The notes below the pieces were generated by a model. That model was not told where the DNA came from. It worked only from the letters and a program-made list of their open reading frames with translations, and ran no database searches. From Dehalogenimonas formicexedens (lineage in GTDB: Bacteria; Chloroflexota; Dehalococcoidia; Dehalococcoidales; Dehalococcoidaceae): 64,000 bases of DNA. The stretch is from positions 304,210 to 368,209 of the forward strand of contig NZ_CP018258.1 in assembly GCF_001953175.1 (NCBI RefSeq). The letters are read 5' to 3'. The translations under genes were made by a program, and so were the position numbers. Of this stretch, positions 60,653-64,000 are shown piece after piece. Numbering within the stretch: the stretch's first letter is position 1; the number at the start of each line of letters is the position of its first letter.

Positions 60653-61090
60653 ATGAACAAGTTCGCACTGTTTTTGCTGGTCGCCTCGGTGGCGTTCCTC
60701 GGATTTGGTTGTGGTTCGTCACCATCGACGTCTCCCGGGACTACCACGGGTTCCGGCAATACCTTCCAGTCCCTGGCTAATCAAGGAAAGGTAGTGTATT
60801 CAAACAAATGCGTCAGCTGCCACGCCGCAAACGGCCAGGGTACCGGAGTCGGCCCGGCTGTCTGGGGAGCCAATTACCAGCCCGGAATATACAACGGAAG
60901 TACCTTGTTCGCCCCCAACGGCCAGGCGATGCTTAATTTCATATCGTCCTCGATGCCGCTTAATTCTCCGGGTTCCCTGTCGCATTCGGATGCGGTCAAC
61001 GTTTTGTGCTATCTGCTGGTGCAGGATAACCAGGTGACCCCCTCGGCGGCTTTCGATGAGAGCCAGTTGATCAACCTCGCGCTTAAATAG
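60653..61090 (+). CDS. Mono-heme cytochrome c lipoprotein
   Basis: 145 residues. A signal with a lipobox (LGFGC) and a Ser/Thr-rich linker precede a small cytochrome c domain with one heme motif, CVSCH, and a likely Met ligand in SSMPLNSPG. As the third gene of the dehydrogenase operon it should take electrons from the flavoprotein and pass them to the respiratory chain. Confidence 0.92.
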   Translation: MNKFALFLLVASVAFLGFGCGSSPSTSPGTTTGSGNTFQSLANQGKVVYSNKCVSCHAANGQGTGVGPAVWGANYQPGIYNGSTLFAPNGQAMLNFISSSMPLNSPGSLSHSDAVNVLCYLLVQDNQVTPSAAFDESQLINLALK

Positions 61091-62007
61091 TCTTGAAGAG
61101 TTCATGAGACTTCCGGACATATTATTCCGACGCATGCTGTTGTCCGCATGGTAAAAACGACTGAAACGACTCATTGACCTCGTTGCGGGTTCTGTACGGT
61201 GCGCATTTTGTGCGCGAAAACAAAGGAAACAATTCCCCCCGCGGCGGAAACGGAATAATACCAGTAATCCAATAATACCAATTATCCAATACTACCAATC
61301 CCCCTCTCCACCTGGATTCCTGCCTTTCCCGACTCATACGGGGTGAGCGCGGGAATGACAAAATGTTGGATCCCGGTTCCTTCGCTTCCTCGACTGTCGT
61401 GCGGGGCAGGCCCCGACTCCGCTCGGAGCACGCGCGTAGGACAATCTGGCTGAGCCGAAAAGGAATAGTCCTTCCGCCTGCGCGTAGGGAAAAAGCTGAG
61501 CCTTTTTTGTTTTTCGGTTTTCCCCGAAAAGATTTTATTGCGAAACGAATCCCCGAAAATCAGCTTTGGCGCAATCGTAAGATTCGATTTGAAAAAGGAA
61601 CCATAACGAACCCTAATCAAATCGCCGGCAGCCGAGATCGCAATCCTGGAAAAGTATGGGAATGACAAAGAGGGCGCGCCGGTTTGATCCGTATCAGGCA
61701 TCGATGACCGATAGGTTCCGATCAACAACCCGGCTTCCTGATTGTACAGGTGTGCTAATTTATCCATGCGGGTATTATAGCACGGGTGTTTCTGGAAGTG
61801 TCAAGCGCCTCGTGTCGTTTTTGGTGCAATTTTTTTTACCGTCGGCTTGGAAATGAAGAACCTGCACTACGGGTAACCCGATCATAATCAACGCTCCTGG
61901 AGGAAACTGCTGAGGCAATTCAATTTGATAAGAGCTTCCGTGTCGGTTAGACTAACTACTCCGGGCTTGGTTCGATCAGTTGACAGTGCTTAATTATAAG
62001 GAAAGAC
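61091..62007. other. Gene-poor region with repeat-like DNA
   Basis: 917 bp between the cytochrome and thyX with no supported gene. A long minus-strand frame (61282-61767) looks chimeric and is not believed. Contains a 3 x 17-bp tandem repeat (61254-61304) and a G/C-rich stretch (61310-61440) resembling interspersed noncoding repeats of bacterial genomes. Promoter for thyX presumably near 61950-61995. Confidence 0.45.
61254..61304. repeat. Three-copy 17-bp tandem repeat
   Basis: Units AATAATACCAGTAATCC, AATAATACCAATTATCC and AATACTACCAATCCCCC follow each other without a gap. The first two differ at two positions; the third diverges at its end. Function unknown. Confidence 0.75.
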
Positions 62008-62592
62008 ATGGAATACGAAATCGCCGTTACACTCCTGGCTATTACCCCCGATGCCGAATCTCTGACCGAACAGGCGGGCAGGCTGTGTTATGCCAGCGGC
62101 GACAAGCTGGGAACCAAGGAAGGGTGGCTTCAGGCCCGGATCAAGCAGGGTCATGAAAGCCTGATCGAACACGCCTCGGCGACCTTTTATATCAAGGCGT
62201 CCCGCGCCCTGACCCACGAACTCGTACGCCACCGCATCGCTTCCTACTCCCAGCGCAGCCAGCGCTATGTCAAGGAATCGGTAGCAGATTACATAACGCC
62301 ACCGGAAGCGGCCGGCGACGATGTTATCGCCAGAGTTTATAAAGAATCCATGGAAGCTTCATGGAAGGCTTACGGCGAACTTCTCCAGGCGGGGGTGAAA
62401 CCGGAGATCGCCCGCTACGTTCTGCCCAATGCCTGTTCGACGGAGATCATCTGCACCTGGAATTTCCGGGAGATCCGGCACATTATCAGGCTGCGCACGG
62501 GACCGGCCGCTCTGCCTGAGATGCGGGCGGTGGTCGCCAAAATAAGAGAAATCATGCGTGAGAAAGCCCCGGGAGTCTTCGGAGACATGTAG
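62008..62592 (+). CDS. thyX: FAD-dependent thymidylate synthase ThyX
   Basis: 194 residues. Makes dTMP from dUMP using methylenetetrahydrofolate and FAD. The signature RHRIASYSQRSQRY (RHRxxSxxxxSxR) is present, with the C-terminal LRTGPAALPEM region. AAGGAAAGAC precedes the ATG. It needs reduced folate, as do the purine pathways that the ZTP riboswitch at 52.1 kb monitors. Confidence 0.97.
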   Translation: MEYEIAVTLLAITPDAESLTEQAGRLCYASGDKLGTKEGWLQARIKQGHESLIEHASATFYIKASRALTHELVRHRIASYSQRSQRYVKESVADYITPPEAAGDDVIARVYKESMEASWKAYGELLQAGVKPEIARYVLPNACSTEIICTWNFREIRHIIRLRTGPAALPEMRAVVAKIREIMREKAPGVFGDM

Positions 62593-62632
62593 GCCGCCGG
62601 GTTCGTCAGACCTCACTGAATTCTAATAAATC

Positions 62633-62661
62633 AAGAGCCAGGGCTTAAGCCCTGGCTCTTT
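62633..62661. terminator. Bidirectional terminator after thyX
   Basis: A perfect 14-bp inverted repeat (AAGAGCCAGGGCTT / AAGCCCTGGCTCTT) with almost no loop, followed by T on both strands, lies between convergent genes. Confidence 0.8.
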
Positions 62662-62685
62662 CGATGCTCCCGGTGTTCGAAACAA

Positions 62686-63288
62686 TTAGGGTTTAACGAC
62701 GAACCAGACGCCACCCACCCCGTTGCCCACCGTATCGCCAGATGCTTTGTCATAGATGCTCAGATACAGGGGATATCCTTTGTACGTAATCTGCCTTACG
62801 CCGCTATCCCTGGTGAAGATGCCAAAATCGGCAGGGCTGAGCCCGGCTCCGACGGTAAGGGTCGGCACAAAAAACACCGGCCAGGCGGTTATCGTTTCAT
62901 CCGGCAGGTTGCTGAAGTTCGGCCGGTCGCTGGTGGTGTAATAGAGGGCGAAGCCTCGGCTGTCGACAAGGTAATTGCCGACGCTCGTCTTGACCGCGAC
63001 ATTGACGGAAAAGGCGTAAGTGACCGGGGGTTGCGTGGTGGTCACGGGGGGAGTGGTTACCGGAGGGGTCGTTGCCGGGGCAGTCGACGTTGGCGGCGCC
63101 GTGGTAGTCGCGGGAGGGGTGGTGACAGTGCCGGATGTCGTCGCCGGAGCCGTGGTGGCTGGCGGCGTGGTGTTATTCGAAGCGGGCGATGTGGTCGCGG
63201 CATTCGATCCGCACCCGGCGATGGTCAAGAGCGTTATTAATGAAGCCATGGGAATCGCGAGCCTGAGATGAACAGGTCTGTTTTTCAC
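62686..63288 (-). CDS. Secreted lipoprotein with COG4315-type repeat domain
   Basis: 200 residues. A signal peptide with the lipobox LLTIAGC is followed by a Thr/Pro/Ala-rich linker (about 30-90) and a C-terminal domain with NYLVDSRGFALYYTTSD, AWPVF and YKGYPLYLSIYDK, matching the Lipoprotein_15/COG4315 secreted repeat. It is likely anchored to the outer face of the membrane. Function unknown. The linker produces spurious frames on the other strand. Confidence 0.88.
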   Translation of the reverse strand: MKNRPVHLRLAIPMASLITLLTIAGCGSNAATTSPASNNTTPPATTAPATTSGTVTTPPATTTAPPTSTAPATTPPVTTPPVTTTQPPVTYAFSVNVAVKTSVGNYLVDSRGFALYYTTSDRPNFSNLPDETITAWPVFFVPTLTVGAGLSPADFGIFTRDSGVRQITYKGYPLYLSIYDKASGDTVGNGVGGVWFVVKP

Positions 63289-63666
63289 TTTTATACCTCT
63301 GCTGTTTTTTGCGTTTAAGCTTACTTAATGAATTATCGCAGCAGAAACAAGTTTGCGGTATCAGTATGCCTACGCATTTATCGGGATACATGCCCTTAAT
63401 ATTTGTTGCCCTTAAGTATTTTTACCCCAACACCATCTCAACAGGCAGGCCGGGCGCTAATCTGAAGTCCTTAGGGCATCTTTTAAAGGCTGGAGGCGAA
63501 AAAATGGTACGTAATTGGATTAGGTACTTTCCCCGCCGAAATTACGTAGAACCCCTAATACCCCTCAGATGATGTTAGGACTATTATAAAACGTAATGGC
63601 GAAAAGCCGTTTTCTTGGTATTATGGATATATCGGGCAAAAATATTCGGGGAAGGAAGAACAGCAA
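63289..63666. other. Intergenic region before the last gene
   Basis: 378 bp with no supported gene. An A/T-rich part (63400-63430) and the inverted pattern around 63508-63556 (GTACGTAATTGG ... AATTACGTAG) may be regulatory for either flanking gene. No firm promoter was found. Confidence 0.35.
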
Positions 63667-64000
63667 ATGGTTATCGAACAGAATCCGGGTTCCACATCGA
63701 AACGGGTAAGGCACTCCCAAACCATCGGCAAAGGGTATGTCACCCGCCGCACGTTTACAAAAATGACCGCTGCCAGCGCGGCTTTCGTGGCAGCCGCTCT
63801 CGCTGTACCTAAAGAAATTCTTGAGGCCAAAGAGCTGACTCCCGAACAGAAGTTGGTCTTCAAAGAAAAGATTACTCTGGCCGACCGTAAAGCCGCGGCT
63901 GAAAACCTGGCTAAGCTCAGAGCCAAAGTGGCCGGCGGCGCCAAGAAGATGGCCAAGAAGATGCAAATGGGCGGTGGAATGATCGCGCCGCCCCCGGTGC
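63667..64000 (+). CDS. Tat-exported protein, 3'-truncated by the window edge
   Basis: At least 111 residues; the frame is open to the window end. The ATG at 63667 has AAGGAAG nine bases upstream. An N-terminal region (about 1-25) precedes a twin-arginine signal TRRTFTKMTAASAAFVAAA. After it comes a Lys/Ala-rich coiled segment (LTPEQKLVFKEKITLADRKA) and a Gly/Met-rich stretch (KKMQMGGGMIAPPPV). No domain is recognised in the visible part; it probably carries an exported cofactor enzyme or is membrane-attached. Confidence 0.7.
   Translation, partial: MVIEQNPGSTSKRVRHSQTIGKGYVTRRTFTKMTAASAAFVAAALAVPKEILEAKELTPEQKLVFKEKITLADRKAAAENLAKLRAKVAGGAKKMAKKMQMGGGMIAPPPV

Noticed and set aside
61282..61767. 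161-codon minus-strand frame
   Set aside because: Chimeric composition with Arg/Pro-rich stretches typical of translated noncoding repeats, no start signal and no domain.
63020..63271. Plus-strand Gly/Val-rich frame
   Set aside because: Antisense of the Thr/Pro-rich linker of the lipoprotein gene.

Overview
The window looks like a chromosome segment of an organohalide-respiring member of the Dehalococcoidia (Chloroflexota), most like Dehalogenimonas. It holds five reductive dehalogenase genes (rdhA) with Tat signals carrying FMKGLGL-type motifs, only one of which has a membrane-anchor partner (rdhB). Cobalamin-linked enzymes (a B12-type radical SAM protein and an AdoCbl ribonucleotide reductase) and several response regulators lie near them. 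The assignment rests on gene content, not on a marker-gene comparison.

Layout. 0-12.5 kb: a partial rdhA, a trio of two radical SAM genes and one Cys-cluster gene, two tandem rdhA genes, then a tightly coupled minus-strand operon (receiver-only regulator, 33-residue membrane peptide, two DUF2795-like proteins, AdoCbl ribonucleotide reductase, third DUF2795-like protein) and an OmpR-type regulator. 12.9-24.8 kb: a long minus-strand cluster for glucan and sugar oxidation (glucoamylase, glucose dehydrogenase, ROK sugar kinase, HAD phosphatase/mutase, two 6-phosphogluconate dehydrogenase paralogues, cyclase, TauE exporter, two flavoprotein oxidoreductases). 25.1-31.7 kb: a NarL-type two-component system divergent from an rdhAB pair, and a convergent rdhA.

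32.2-44.9 kb: a 12.7-kb AT-rich integrative island in a tRNA-Val(CAC) gene. It is bounded by a 73-bp direct repeat of the tRNA and has a tyrosine integrase next to the left end. It carries a restriction/defence-like set: a GHKL ATPase, an SPPY-type DNA methyltransferase overlapping it, a HARE-HTH protein, a divergent PD-(D/E)XK nuclease and a HEPN protein. It also carries a TV-Pol-like polymerase with an AT-rich repeat region that may be its origin, an SPL-type radical SAM protein and two zinc-ribbon proteins.

45-64 kb: mostly core genes (glycerate-kinase-like protein, superoxide reductase, PilT, GatCA, Lrp, aminotransferase, ThyX), with unusual additions. These are a seven-heme c-type cytochrome, a ZTP riboswitch controlling a membrane-anchored MazG-like protein, a glutaredoxin plus an FTR-rubredoxin fusion, and an exported gluconate/sugar dehydrogenase complex (Tat small subunit, GMC flavoprotein, cytochrome c).

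Most promising leads: the ATPase/methylase/HARE/nuclease/HEPN island; the ZTP riboswitch that may control a ZTP- or nucleotide-hydrolysing membrane enzyme; and the regulator-peptide-DUF2795-ribonucleotide reductase operon, whose reductase lacks several expected redox cysteines.
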